A stretch of DNA of 64,000 nucleotides. Origin: Nelumbo lutea. Taxonomy: Eukaryota; Streptophyta; Magnoliopsida; Proteales; Nelumbonaceae. A model generated the notes under the pieces. It was not told the DNA's origin and did no database searches. It was given only the letters and a program-made list of their open reading frames with translations. The stretch is taken from the NCBI GenBank assembly GCA_022828595.1, contig JAKGHH010000002.1, positions 108,063,254 to 108,127,253 of the forward strand, written 5' to 3'. Both the position numbers and the translations under genes were made by a program. Shown one piece after another: positions 43,564 through 53,746 of this stretch (positions are counted from its first letter, which is position 1; every line of letters begins with the position of its first letter).

Positions 43564-44535
43564 GGCCCCGTTTGGTTCGCGGGAATAGAGGTCTAGAATC
43601 GGAATTGGAATGGGCTATTCTGAATTGTTTGGTTGGGCGGAATTAAAATCTCACTTCCATTTTTGTTGGAATGGACATTCCCTACCCCTCCTTTGGGAAT
43701 GAAATCTCATTCTGATTTTAATTCTCATTCTCATTCTAGTTTGAACTAATGTTGCGCAATCTAGATGATCCCTCATGTGTAGTGACTTGAACTCTAACTG
43801 GATGTCTATCTAGTTGGGCCAAACTGATGTTTGAATGTCTGAGATGATGTATGCTACAAGGGGTAGAAAGTGAGAGTACCCAGGTGTCTTTTACTTGAGG
43901 AGGGCACTCTAATGCTTAAGTCAGTAGGTGTTTGAAAGTTCTTTAAGAGATCGAGAGAGCTCTAGAATGTTTAGTGCGCATGTACCTTTTTGAGTGGGAT
44001 TGGGTGCATTTTATAAGTCCCAGGGCTCAGGGTCTTCTGGGTAATGGTTCTGAGTTCCTTGTGGGGTCGTTTCTGTTTTACTTGGTGCGTTAATGTGTCA
44101 GTTATGAGATCTTCATGGAGGTCAGGTCTCCCTAAGTAAAGTCGAGGCGTGCAACATGGCGGGTTGTTCTAACAATCAAGACGTTGGCGCTCTTGGCAGC
44201 ACGTTGTTTGTAGGGGGTGGTTGATGAGATCTCCTTCGCAAGTCATTCTGAATCTCTATAGCTCGCCCAACTCTTAGGGCAACGTGTCATAATCTCGCGA
44301 TGTCTACTAGTTCAGTCTTGCCGAGGTGAAGGACGGCCTGAGTGAGGTGCTTCGAGCTAATTTTGCCAAGATAATTCGCTAACTCAGGGTCGAAATGTCA
44401 ACCGGAGGCCACATGTTGCTATTTGATTGGGAGGACCAAATTACCCCTCATCATGAACGGAACAGATTATGGGAATGTATCATTCCAATTCTAGAGTATT
44501 TCGATTTCTATTCCGATTGCAAACCAAACGAACCC
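43564..44535. mobile_element. Harbinger-like MITE (copy 1) with internal insertion
   Basis: The ends are GGCCCCGTTTGGTTCGCGGG at the left and, reverse complemented at the right, GGGTTCGTTTGGTTTGC. Flanks are TTA (43561-43563) and TCA (44536-44538), an imperfect 3-bp duplication. Without the inner insertion (43747-44453) the element is about 260 bp, like copy 2 at 49512-49783. Superfamily assignment is tentative. Confidence 0.65.
43747..44453. mobile_element. Unclassified 707-bp insertion in a MITE
   Basis: Interrupts the MITE at 43564-44535; TGAAC lies on both sides (43742-43746, 44454-44458). A 5-bp duplication would suit an LTR retrotransposon (solo LTR), but the left end reads TAATG rather than TG; the right end is ..CATCA. 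It has no ORF and is more GC-rich than its surroundings. Confidence 0.5.
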
Positions 44536-44538
44536 TCA

Positions 44539-44983
44539 ATTTTAAGAGCCCAAAAATATAAGATAAAGTGAGGGAAGGGGGTTTTAATTCAAATAAAAAT
44601 TAAATTTGAATTCAGTTAAGTAATCAAATATTTGATTTGATACAAATTTGATCAATTAATTAATTTAGGTAATTGATATATATTTTATTTATTGTCTTGA
44701 ATATGATGATGGAATACATGATAATGAAAAAGCCTATAACCAATCAACAAGCATCAAAAAAAAAAAAAAAGTGGCAACCAATCAGTTGGGTTCTCATCAA
44801 AATTTACAGGGTTTTGATTGGTCAAAACCTTTTCAGTATCATGTATTTTCCACATCATAGATTTTTATTTTATTTATATAAAACACATAAATATATAAAT
44901 TATTTATATAATTTATACATTATATATTATAGTTGATTATGGGTGGGAAAAGGCTTAGATGACAATGACAAACAATGCCCATG
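44539..44983. other. AT-rich intergenic DNA
   Basis: Contains an A run (44757-44770) and TATATA-rich sequence to 44940. No gene recognised. Confidence 0.5.
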
Positions 44984-44991
44984 CCCATGAT

Positions 44992-45220
44992 CAAGGTTGA
45001 AAGTATCGATACAAGGCAATACATCGGTAAAGACAAGGCATATCAACTTGTATTGGTATTGTTTTTTTGTTTTTTGTTTTTCATTTTTTTAAAATCTGGT
45101 TCAAAGGGGCCGATCTACCCCCTGAACCACTTGCCAACCTGAAACACCCCCTATAGGGGCATATCGGGAAGACTCCAATATGATACGTATTGATCGATAT
45201 GTATCATACTTTGAAACTTG
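44992..45220. mobile_element. hAT-type MITE, 229 bp (copy 2)
   Basis: Same family as 304-528: left end CAAGGTTGAAAGTATCGATA, right end (reverse complement) CAAGTTTCAAAGTATGATAC, and similar inner sequence around CCCCCTGAACCA. The exact 8-bp target duplication CCCATGAT lies at 44984-44991 and 45221-45228. Confidence 0.85.
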
Positions 45221-45240
45221 CCCATGATAATTGGTTCAGA

Positions 45241-46099
45241 CACTACAATAAAAATGGTCTAGCAATGTATTAATGGCGTATAAATTTATGCCACTGAAAA
45301 TTATGTCGATATAGGCTATAAGGACATATAACAAAATGCTATTATAGATATATCAATAGTGCCATTTATTTAGTCAATAGTAGTGCATCCATATGCAGTT
45401 ACAGATTTAGAAAATTAACATTTAAATATTTATAACAGTATACACAAGCACCACCGTAAATATGCTATTTATAATGATGAAAATAAAGCCTGACAATTTA
45501 TTTATGAATGTAGAAAAATAGTGGCATTTATATACATCATTATAGTGTGTTTTCCGTACATGATATTTTTTTTCAAATGTAATCAGGATATATTTGAGTT
45601 CAATCAATAAACTAAACAGTATGAATGTGGTATTGAATTCAACCAATTAAGACATCAAATTATTTGAGCTCGATATTCAAAGTAATGATCAAATTCAAAC
45701 TTAAAATCTTTACCGTAAAAATTTAAAGATTAATTAAAATGTAATACTTACTTAATTATTTAATTAAAGATTAATATTATTTTTAATTAGTAATGGTGAT
45801 GATTATTTTCTTATATTCTTATTAATAATCAGTATTTAATTATTGAGTATTATTGTTAATATAAATTTTCTAAGTACACTAAATTCTGGTAATTTACATA
45901 ATTTTACTGCACAACCAGTTTTTGAACCGTAGGGCTCTTAATTAAAATTTATTTGTGACTGAAAGTAACCACTTTGATAATTTATTAGGAGTGGATGAAC
46001 CCACTTTTGAACCCACTTTTAAGATATTGTTTAATTAAATTTTATGGATAATTATGTGTTAAAGTAATAAATAATTGTCTAACCAAAACAGAAAGACAA
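45241..46099. other. AT-rich DNA with a possible CACTA transposon end
   Basis: CACTACAATAAAAATGG at 45241 resembles the terminal inverted repeat of plant CACTA (En/Spm) elements, and GTGGCATTTAT-like motifs follow as subterminal repeats might. No matching opposite end was found, so this is weak. The rest is AT-rich and non-coding. Confidence 0.35.
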
Positions 46100-47222
46100 A
46101 CTAAAGCAACATGAAACAAACCCAACAAACCTACTACAGAAAACCACAAAACATATCATAAAAGCAAAGATAACCAGGTTGGAATAGCTCCTTCCAACCA
46201 GAGCACAAAGTGAAAGGCAATCTTAGCTAATTCGTTGGCAGCGGAATTTGCACTTCAAAGGCACCACAGAAACCTGACCTCCAGATCTAAACCACATCTT
46301 CTTTGAGGAAGACTAACTCCTTGGAACAGTAAGGAGAGGGACTATTTAGATATGTAACTAGGAGCTGTCAGTACAATTCAAAAACCACCTAAGCCTTTTC
46401 TTTTTGCTGCCTTCACTGCCAAAGCTTCTGCCAACAAAAGGGAATCAACTGAGATAGGACCACATGCCGCCTAGCAGCCAAAACCAACTGAATCTCTCGC
46501 AACAAAAGCCAAAGGAAGCCTTATTTGGAGCCTCAAAACCTCTATCAACATTCAGCTTCACAAAACCATCCCAAGGAGGCCACCAACAAAAAGAAGGGTC
46601 AGGATGACCCTTAGCTAAAGAGTTTCCTGATTTCTGCTGCAAGAGCAGAAATGACTCTGCTATCAACCTGTTCATGGCATTAATTACTAACAAAGGATTA
46701 GTGGAAGAATTTTCAAAATAAAAACTATTCCTATATTTCCAAATCTCCCATAAGCTGGTAGCTAAACAGGCAATTGAATCCAAACGAATGGGAAAGAAAG
46801 ACTTGAGAAACTTGGCAAACCACTCAGGCTGCATTGGGAAATGATGCAAATGGAGTGTAAATTCGGGTTCATGGTAAATTTGCATTCTGGTTTATTTTTG
46901 TTTGTGTTTGGCAACGTTACACTTATGCATTGACAAATGACAGATTAATGCATATTTACATTGATAATAAGATGTAAGAATACATCAATAAAAAAGAAGT
47001 AAATTTGCATTCAAGTGGGATTTTGATAAAAAAAAAAGCATATGCTTTATTGGAATTCGTGTTTGCATCCATTACAGCTAAAAGTCTATTTGGTAAGAAG
47101 GTAAATTTGTTAGGGCAAAACTAACCCAACCTTGCAATTTATATGGAATGTTTTACACTTTACATATTTGCATTCACACTTATTTGCATCATTTCCAAAT
47201 GCAGCCTCAGCAAAAGGGTCCG
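46100..47222 (-). pseudogene. LINE zinc-finger and RNase H fragment, interrupted by a MITE
   Basis: Minus-strand reading GPFAEWFAK spans the insertion of the MITE 46827-47206 when the latter is removed. It continues with SFFPIRLDSIACLATSLWEI, KYRNSFYFENSSTNPLLVIN, and RNase H WPPWDGFVKLNVDRGF. The last part (about 46400-46100) has SANSAANELAKIAFHFV with stops. It is 5'-truncated or cut by the next repeat near 47222. Confidence 0.75.
46827..47206. mobile_element. Harbinger-like MITE, 380 bp, inside a LINE
   Basis: Terminal inverted repeats GGCTGCATTGGGAAATGATG (left) and GGCTGCATTTGGAAATGATG (right, reverse complement), with an exact 3-bp duplication TCA (46824-46826, 47207-47209). Removing it restores the LINE reading frame across the site. 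A 3-bp duplication suits PIF/Harbinger; no transposase is present. Confidence 0.8.
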
Positions 47223-47510
47223 AGCTCAAATATATATATAATTATAGAAAATTATATATAGTAATTATATATATATAATTATAGAAAATTATATATAATA
47301 AAAATATTATAATTCTTAATTTTTTAAATATCAAATAAAAATATTTTTTATTTTATAAAATATTTTTTCTCAAATCGAGCTCGAGTCGAGCCGAGCTCAA
47401 GCTTATGAGTTTTTACTCAAGCCGAGCTCGAGCTCAATGTTCTAGCTCAAACCAAGCTCAAGCCTCGTACTATTCGGCTCGGCTCGACACGAATCCACCC
47501 CTAGAGATAT
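47223..47510. repeat. AT-rich and GAGCTCGAGCC-type repeat
   Basis: 47230-47300 is a duplicated ATATATAATTATAGAAAATT unit. 47375-47490 is dense in CGAGCTCGAG, GCCGAGCTC and CGGCTCGGCTC, ending in ATCCACCCCTAG, which resembles the end of plant hAT-like repeats. The left end is not defined. Confidence 0.5.
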
Positions 47511-47595
47511 CTATTTGACTTACTCTAAGACCCAGGCTTGAACGAAACCAAATACACTTACTCGTCTCATAGTGCAAAAGGGCATGCATTACTGA

Positions 47596-48729
47596 TAAGC
47601 CTATAAACAGATCGAATTCGAAACGAATCAAGCTAGATTCGAATTTGAAACCGATTATGAACACTGTTATTCGAATTCGATTTCGATATCTGACGGATAT
47701 CAAATCTTTGAGTTCAAATTCAATTTTGATTATCAATTGAATATCTTATTCGATTCGAATTTGACCGGTTGACTTTTCAAATGTGAATTTGAATCCAATT
47801 CGATTCAAATAGACACTGTATACATTTTGCAAAGAAAGTGTGAATCTACATATCATAACCAAAAAACCAGTAAATCATTATCTAAATCACTATCAGAAAT
47901 TTGTGATCTGAAAATTACCTTGGGAAAAGAGGTAGGGGAGGGCGGTAGGCATGGGTTCCCGGCGGCAGTCATGGGTTGCAACACAAGAAGGTGATGTTGG
48001 CGATTCACACTGAGACTGAGAAAAGAAGGTGATGCTGGTCATTCACACTAAGACTGAGAAAAGAAGGTGATGCTGGTCATTCACACTAAGACTGAGAAAA
48101 GAAGAAGATGGGTCCCTAGCGACAATCATAAGTTGCAGCACAAGAAGGTGATGTTGGTGATGATTCACTGTCTTACTATCACTGAGATTGAGAAAAGAAG
48201 GTAATAGTGATGGGTTCTCGGCGACGATTCACTGTCTCATTGTCACTGAGACTGAGACTGAGAAAAGAGAGATAGAGGTGATGAGATGAGCGACGATGGT
48301 GATGACTGGTGATGGACCGACGGTGGTTGCTCGGGCGGCGTCCGACAACGGCGAAGGGAGTGACGGAGGTTGGAGGGTTAGGGTTTTACACTTTACTTTA
48401 GGGTTTTGAGAAGATGAGAGAGAGATGGTAAGGAGGTTCAGGTTTGTTTAAATGAAAGAGTTCGATTTTGAGATTTTCGAACTCATTATTCATAAAGTCA
48501 TTAGTTATTTTTTATTTTCTTTTTAATCTTTATATTATATATATATATAATCAGTTTGGATATTTATCGGGTCGGATCAATGCATATCCGAATTCGACCT
48601 GATAATTTAATCGGTAAAAAAATGATATTCAAATTCAACCGAATATCCGATTCGAACTATCCGAATTTGATTTGATTATGCCAAATCTCGGCCTTGAATT
48701 CGGATTTTCAAATACCATTTACAGACCTA
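47596..48729. mobile_element. Non-autonomous hAT element, 1134 bp
   Basis: The left end TAAGCCTATAAACAG and the right end (reverse complement) TAGGTCTGTAAATGG form a short imperfect inverted repeat. The exact 8-bp target duplication ATTACTGA lies at 47588-47595 and 48730-48737. Subterminal regions are rich in GAATTCGAA-type motifs. The centre (about 47930-48420) is quite different: GC-richer, with GATGG/GGCGACG codon-like runs and tandem repeats, possibly captured DNA. Confidence 0.8.
47985..48098. repeat. Tandem repeat, 3 x 38 bp
   Basis: AAGAAGGTGATGCTGGTCAT-type unit starts at 47985, 48023 and 48061; the second and third are identical, the first differs at three positions by eye. It is inside the 1134-bp hAT element. 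Confidence 0.9.
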
Positions 48730-48737
48730 ATTACTGA

Positions 48738-49046
48738 TTCACTTTCACATTTGAGACACAAGGGAGATTGCAGAATCTTCCTCTTATAAAGGTTTTCATT
48801 CACTTTCTTTTTTACATTTGAGACAAAAGGGAGATTGCAGGTCTTCCCCTCTTTTAAAGGTTTTCATTCACAGCAAGTTTGTTACTATAGCATTTCCAAA
48901 GAAAGTATTTAAAATTTGGGATTTTTAGACTACACTCCCCCAGAATTCTGATTTGAACTGCAGACTTACAATTTTAAATTATAAACAGCTCTACCTATAA
49001 CACACATATCCACTCTACTAAATTGGCATCAATTCCAAGCTGACAC
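48738..49046. other. Unassigned intergenic DNA
   Basis: Contains a loosely repeated CACTTTC.TTTTACATTTGAGACA.AAGGGAGATTGCAG block (about 48740 and 48805). No gene recognised. Confidence 0.5.
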
Positions 49047-49367
49047 CTACCCCCACCTATAAGGTGGAGCTAGAAATTGTAGGAGTGGATTGAACAGTAA
49101 AATCCCCTTTAATTTTTGGTTCCATTGGGAGGTGCCAAAGTGTCTTCTAGAAGGACTCCTCTCCATCAAAAGTACCTCCAGAAGAGCTTGATTAATCACT
49201 ATGCTCCCGGGGGAGGCAATAAAATATGCAGTTTTGACTGTGAACTGGCCTGACTCATTCCCTATCCAAATGGGTTTATCATCCCATGAGACTATGGGTA
49301 GTCTGATTTTAAGGATTTTTTTTTCTGCAACCTCATCATAGAATAGGTGCTGAACATTCCAAACCAA
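49047..49367 (-). pseudogene. LINE fragment before the zinc-finger domain
   Basis: The minus-strand frame reads EKKILKIRLPIVSWDDKPIW and IGNESGQFTVKTAY, the W-x-x-x-x-S-G-x-F-T-V-K-x-A-Y block of plant LINE ORF2. No other LINE domain is attached. Confidence 0.7.
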
Positions 49368-49511
49368 CTAAAACATGCCTTGTTCACATTGCAAGAAAAA
49401 AATGTCGTTGATTAATATTGATGTAGAAGATGCATATACAGTACATTCCATTCTATGACATTGAGGAAAAAAATGCAAAATACCATTAATGTCGAAAAAG
49501 TTCAGAACTAA

Positions 49512-49783
49512 GGCCCGTTTGGTTTGTGGGAATAGGGGTCTGGAATCGGAATCCAACTATTTGATTGGATAGAATCAGAATCCTAATCCCATTCCTGTTG
49601 TAATGGCATTCTCCCATTTGAGGGAATGGCCATTCCCTGCCCTTTCCTTGGGAATGAAATCTCATTCCTGCTAATTTTAATTTTCATTCTCATTCCTGTT
49701 TGAACCAAATAGATTATAGGAATAGATCATTTGGATTTTAATTCCGATTCTGATTCTGATTCCGATTGCAAATCAAACGGACC
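49512..49783. mobile_element. Harbinger-like MITE (copy 2), 272 bp
   Basis: Ends GGCCCGTTTGGTTTGTGGG (left) and GGTCCGTTTGATTTGC (right, reverse complement), with the same inner sequence as copy 1 (GGAATCGGAAT, CATTCTCATTC). The target duplication is not clear here. Confidence 0.65.
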
Positions 49784-50089
49784 ATATCCTCTAGTTACTG
49801 GGTTTTGAGCTCGAGTTCGTTTTTTTTTTTTTTTTTTTTTGTCATAGAATTTAAGGCAATATTGGTATTATGAAAGTTTTTGGAGTAAGATATTAAGGGC
49901 TCTAAATGGTGCACTAATGGTGTCCTATTTATATTATGCGGGGCTGGCCAACAGGACACCTATAATTTGTTTTTGGAAGTTCAAGTATATATAAATAGTT
50001 TCGCGAATGTATAAGCAATTGACCCTTGAAATAATAATAAAATATTACTCTTTCTTTTGACAAAATGTTTCTCTTATCAATTATCTATG
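49784..50089. other. Unassigned, with a T run
   Basis: A 22-T run at 49820-49841; otherwise non-coding intergenic sequence. Confidence 0.5.
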
Positions 50090-50270
50090 AACCGGTTTTA
50101 GATTGGACCCCGTTCAGTCTAAAATCAATTTGGACGAATTGGACGGACCAATAAGATATATTAGATTGGACCAATTTGGTCCAAAATATTTATTAGATTG
50201 GATTGGACCTGGTCCATCCATAACAAATTTATATTAGATTAGGTTGGGTTAAGCCAATGTTAAACAGTTT
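50090..50270. repeat. TTGGACC-rich dispersed repeat (copy 1)
   Basis: Contains GATTGGATTGGACCTGGTCC, also found at 52363-52382. Several TTGGTCCAAAA motifs. Ends not defined. Confidence 0.5.
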
Positions 50271-50299
50271 TGTATGCCATTAACTTCAATCAAAATGAT

Positions 50300-52170
50300 G
50301 TACTTTATGAGTTTATTGTAAATGAATAAAAGTACATATTTGATTCATGTTCCCTCGGTATGTTTCTATGTAATACTCTTAAACTGGACACTTAATGAAA
50401 CTCGTGTTAGTTTAGAATGTTCACAACCAGTGGGTCGGTCTGGGGAGACCTATCCTGACAAGGCTGACACTGTGGTGCCACCAAGTCGGTTGGGGTGGTT
50501 TGTCTCAGCTACTAGGGTGAGACCCTAGGCACACACAATGTAGGATTAATTGAATCTTTGAACTGGACCAGATTTCCAGTATTGTCCTAGACCTTGGAGA
50601 TTGATGGGCAAAACTAGAAAGTTACACCTGACCCCTAGACTCGATTATGATACTGCACTAGGTGTCGGATTGGGCTGTCTTTGATGTACCAATCAGTGAT
50701 ATCCTTAGCGGGGGTCAAAACCTAGGTATGTCGGGACAGTTTGAGAATTCATCTGAGTGGATGATCATAGTGACAGGATCAGCCCCTTTGTCGGACAAAG
50801 GTAATGATCGGGGATGCACTCTCACTGATGGAAACCAAGACTATCGGTAGCCCATTTCAATCGTTGAGATTTGTTTTGCAAAATATATTTTATATGAGAT
50901 ATAAAAGTATATATATTATGGTTTCGAAATGTTTGCAAATAGGTTTTCATTCCCGAAATCCATACTTGAGAGAGTGCAACACTGTTCCTTGCAGCCGAGG
51001 GAGAGGTCTTCTCTTGTCGGGCAGTGTATGATCATTATGGGCTGAGAGGTTAAGTGTAAGACCATTGAGGATAATACCTGATGGGCTAATCTTGCATCTG
51101 CCCACAGTCCCTGGATGTTACAATGTGGCTTGGCCCAGGGACCACTTAGGGAAAGTGTTGGGCCCATAGAGCCTATCTAGTGGGTTTCAGGGGGTGCACT
51201 GTCTATAACAGTGTATTCGGCCAAGCCTTGTAACAAAGGCTGGGCTGAACCCATGTGGCTGATGTGTAGATCAATGTTTGGGTCCCACGCCATACAAGGA
51301 AGCCCAACTAGGTAGCAGTTTGGAAGGCTAAATGAATACATAACCCTAAATGGGCCTTAAGCCCATTTCGAGCTGGGCTAATTTGATTAGTCATTAAGGG
51401 GCGAATTCTGAGATAAGATCAGCTGATAGGATTGGACCCACACCCTATCCACTCAAAGAGTCCAAGATCTAAATGAGATTTAGATCTGGAAACTTCCTAA
51501 TTAGATTAGGAGATGGCTTATCTAAACTGCAGATAAGATAAGGCTTATCCCTTATCTTAAAGTGACTTCTAATCCATATATGATTTTGGTTAGCAACTCC
51601 TAATGGGATTAGGAGCTGATCCCTTTAAGTCTATAAAAGGAAGAGGGGGCGACAGCCTTTAGACACATCACAACAGACAACCAACAGTCTTATCTTCAGA
51701 GCTGAGATCACAAAAGAGAGAATTCTGCACCCTGCAAATACTCTCTAGCCGCCTCCTTTCTGCAGCCGCCGCCTACAGCAATTCGATCTCCATTCCTTGG
51801 GAGAAATCAAGATTGGATCTTGATTCCAATCTTTTGGAGAAAAGATTTGTGGGAGTTGTATTTACAAGCCGTCCAGGTGATTCTTGAGAAGGATCAAGTT
51901 CTTTTGGAAGAACATTGCTGATTCTACTCCACCCTACACTGTGCCATCTTCAGTGGGAGCAGATTTTGGATCCTACCTTGGGTGTGAACACCTCCATTGA
52001 GAGATATTATTTCTCTATATCATGTACTATCTCTCCCTACTCCTTTTGGTTCAGGTCTGATTCAGTTTATGGTTCAAGAATGATCCTTGAAAATATAATT
52101 TTCTAAATAGGGAATTCGATTCCCAGTTGAAGAGAGAGAAAAATTTTTGAAATTTGCCCCCCTTATTCCG
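50300..52170 (+). repeat. Possible solo or orphan LTR-like block
   Basis: About 1.8 kb, non-coding, with a TATA-like TCTATAAAAGGAAGAGGG at 51632 followed by CACATCACAACAGACAACCA and a region rich in exon-like CTTTTGGAGAAAAG. This layout resembles the promoter and R region of a long copia LTR. No primer-binding site, TG..CA borders or target duplication could be fixed. Confidence 0.35.
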
Positions 52171-52234
52171 CAATCTTTGGGCGTCCATATGATGGATTTC
52201 CTATCCCTTCAGCCAATACCTAGTCAATTGATAT

Positions 52235-52446
52235 ACGGTAAGAATGTATGTGTCAATGGACCGGGTTTGAATTGAAACCAATCTAAATCAAAATTCATTG
52301 AACAGATTGGATAGTCAAGACATTGAATTGGACTGGTCCAAATTGGTCCAAAACGTTCATTGGATTGGATTGGACCTGGTCCATTTATAATGGACTTACA
52401 TTGGATTGGATCGGATTGGACCAAGTCCATTCCAATTGACACCCCT
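52235..52446. repeat. TTGGACC-rich dispersed repeat (copy 2)
   Basis: Imperfect inverted ends TGTGTCAATGGACC (left) and TAGGGGTGTCAATTGGAATG (right, reverse complement). No target duplication seen. Shares GGATTGGACCTGGTCCAT with 50090-50270. Probably a small hAT-like element, but unproven. Confidence 0.5.
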
Positions 52447-53361
52447 AGTTGAAATGAAACAGTAGTCTACAATTCAAGCTCAGGCATCATGTATGTGTTT
52501 GGTTCCGTTTATGCTTTTTTATTAAGTGTTTGTACTTTATTTGCTTGCAAAATCGAGAAAGGTAATAATTACAATTGTTTATGACAACTAAGTGCCACTA
52601 GGCGCTACATCAACATAACAGTGAAAAAACACCAAACCGCTGGGGAAAGCTTTAAAAAATAACTTCCCCAAACAACAAGCATACACAGAAATTGAAGTCA
52701 CTTTTTATTATCCTTGATGCATACAAAAGAGCATGAGAGGGGAACTACTGAAGTGACACCTATGTGGCAGTATTTATTGAATAAACGCCCACAATTCCAA
52801 ACACCCTCCATATCAACAAACACCATTTAAACTACTATTTATGTATTATAGAGAAGGACCAATGATTTTTTTTTCTTTTCACTGTTATAGCTTCATAATC
52901 AAAATCCAAAAATTGAACAGATAAGTTTGATAGTAATATGAATTAGGTAGACGATACTAATCAAACATCTTAATACGGTAATATGAATTAGGGAGACGAT
53001 ACTATGCTAAATTGGTCCTCACATCGTGTTAACAGTCACTTACAGTTGTGCATTAAGAATATTTCTTTATAAATAAAAATATGTAAAGACGGAGATATTT
53101 TCAATACATAGCTACAAAAGGTTGTGAAAACGGTGTAAAGATGCTATTGTGAATGCTGAACCCAGCCTCTTGTCATGCAACTCAGTTAAAAGCCCAACTA
53201 AATTTTGCGAGTTCACATCAGCACTCCACAACACATCCCAGATGTGTATAGAGAACATCTCTCGATGACATACGAGAGATGTTTCCAATGCACAACAAGA
53301 TGTGCTGATGTGATCTCAAATTCTGCAACTATTGAGCATTCCAACCCTAATTTATTTAATA
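52447..53361. other. Unassigned AT-rich DNA
   Basis: Non-coding. AATATGAATTAGG and AGACGATACTA recur at 52936 and 52981 (a short direct repeat). No gene recognised. Confidence 0.5.
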
Positions 53362-53366
53362 TTGTT

Positions 53367-53740
53367 TGATGTTGCTCGATCCTAGGTGGTGCAAGAACTG
53401 AGGTCGTAGTCAGATGATCCTTGCCAGCTGGGTGGAGCCAAGGTGGAAAGATGAAGTTGCACTCCAAGATCTGCAGTCAGTCAATAGAAAGCGAAGGGAG
53501 TCGGGCCGAGCAATTGGAGATCAGTTTTGGTCCGAGCAGAGTAATGGTGTGGGCGTTAAGAGTTAGATCCCTTACCTTGAGCGATAGGTACCTTTTTATA
53601 TCCAGAGATCCATGTCCTAGTAGGATGAGGTTTCCGTGATTGTCGGGATGAGGTTAACCGCCGAGGTTTTCGAGATAAGACCTAATCCCTAGTAGGGTTG
53701 TCCCCATCCTATCTCATGTCTCGGTCACGCTTATCCATAT
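53367..53740 (-). repeat. 3' LTR of gypsy 3, truncated
   Basis: Aligns with 62363 onwards (TGATGTTGCTCGATCCTAGG against TGATGCTGCTCGATCCTAGG) but lacks an inner block (about 62472-62540) and ends at the CTTATCCATATG block, missing the outer about 170 bp present in the 5' LTR. Confidence 0.75.
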
Positions 53741-53746
53741 GGCGTC

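Noticed and set aside
44673..44936. 87-codon ORF in AT-rich DNA
   Set aside because: Crosses a poly-A run and TATA repeats; no family resemblance.
47985..48098. CRISPR-like array
   Set aside because: The 38-bp units are directly adjacent with no spacers, and this is a plant transposon.
50322..51031. Short ORFs in the LTR-like block
   Set aside because: No recognisable domains, all below 80 codons, and the block looks non-coding.
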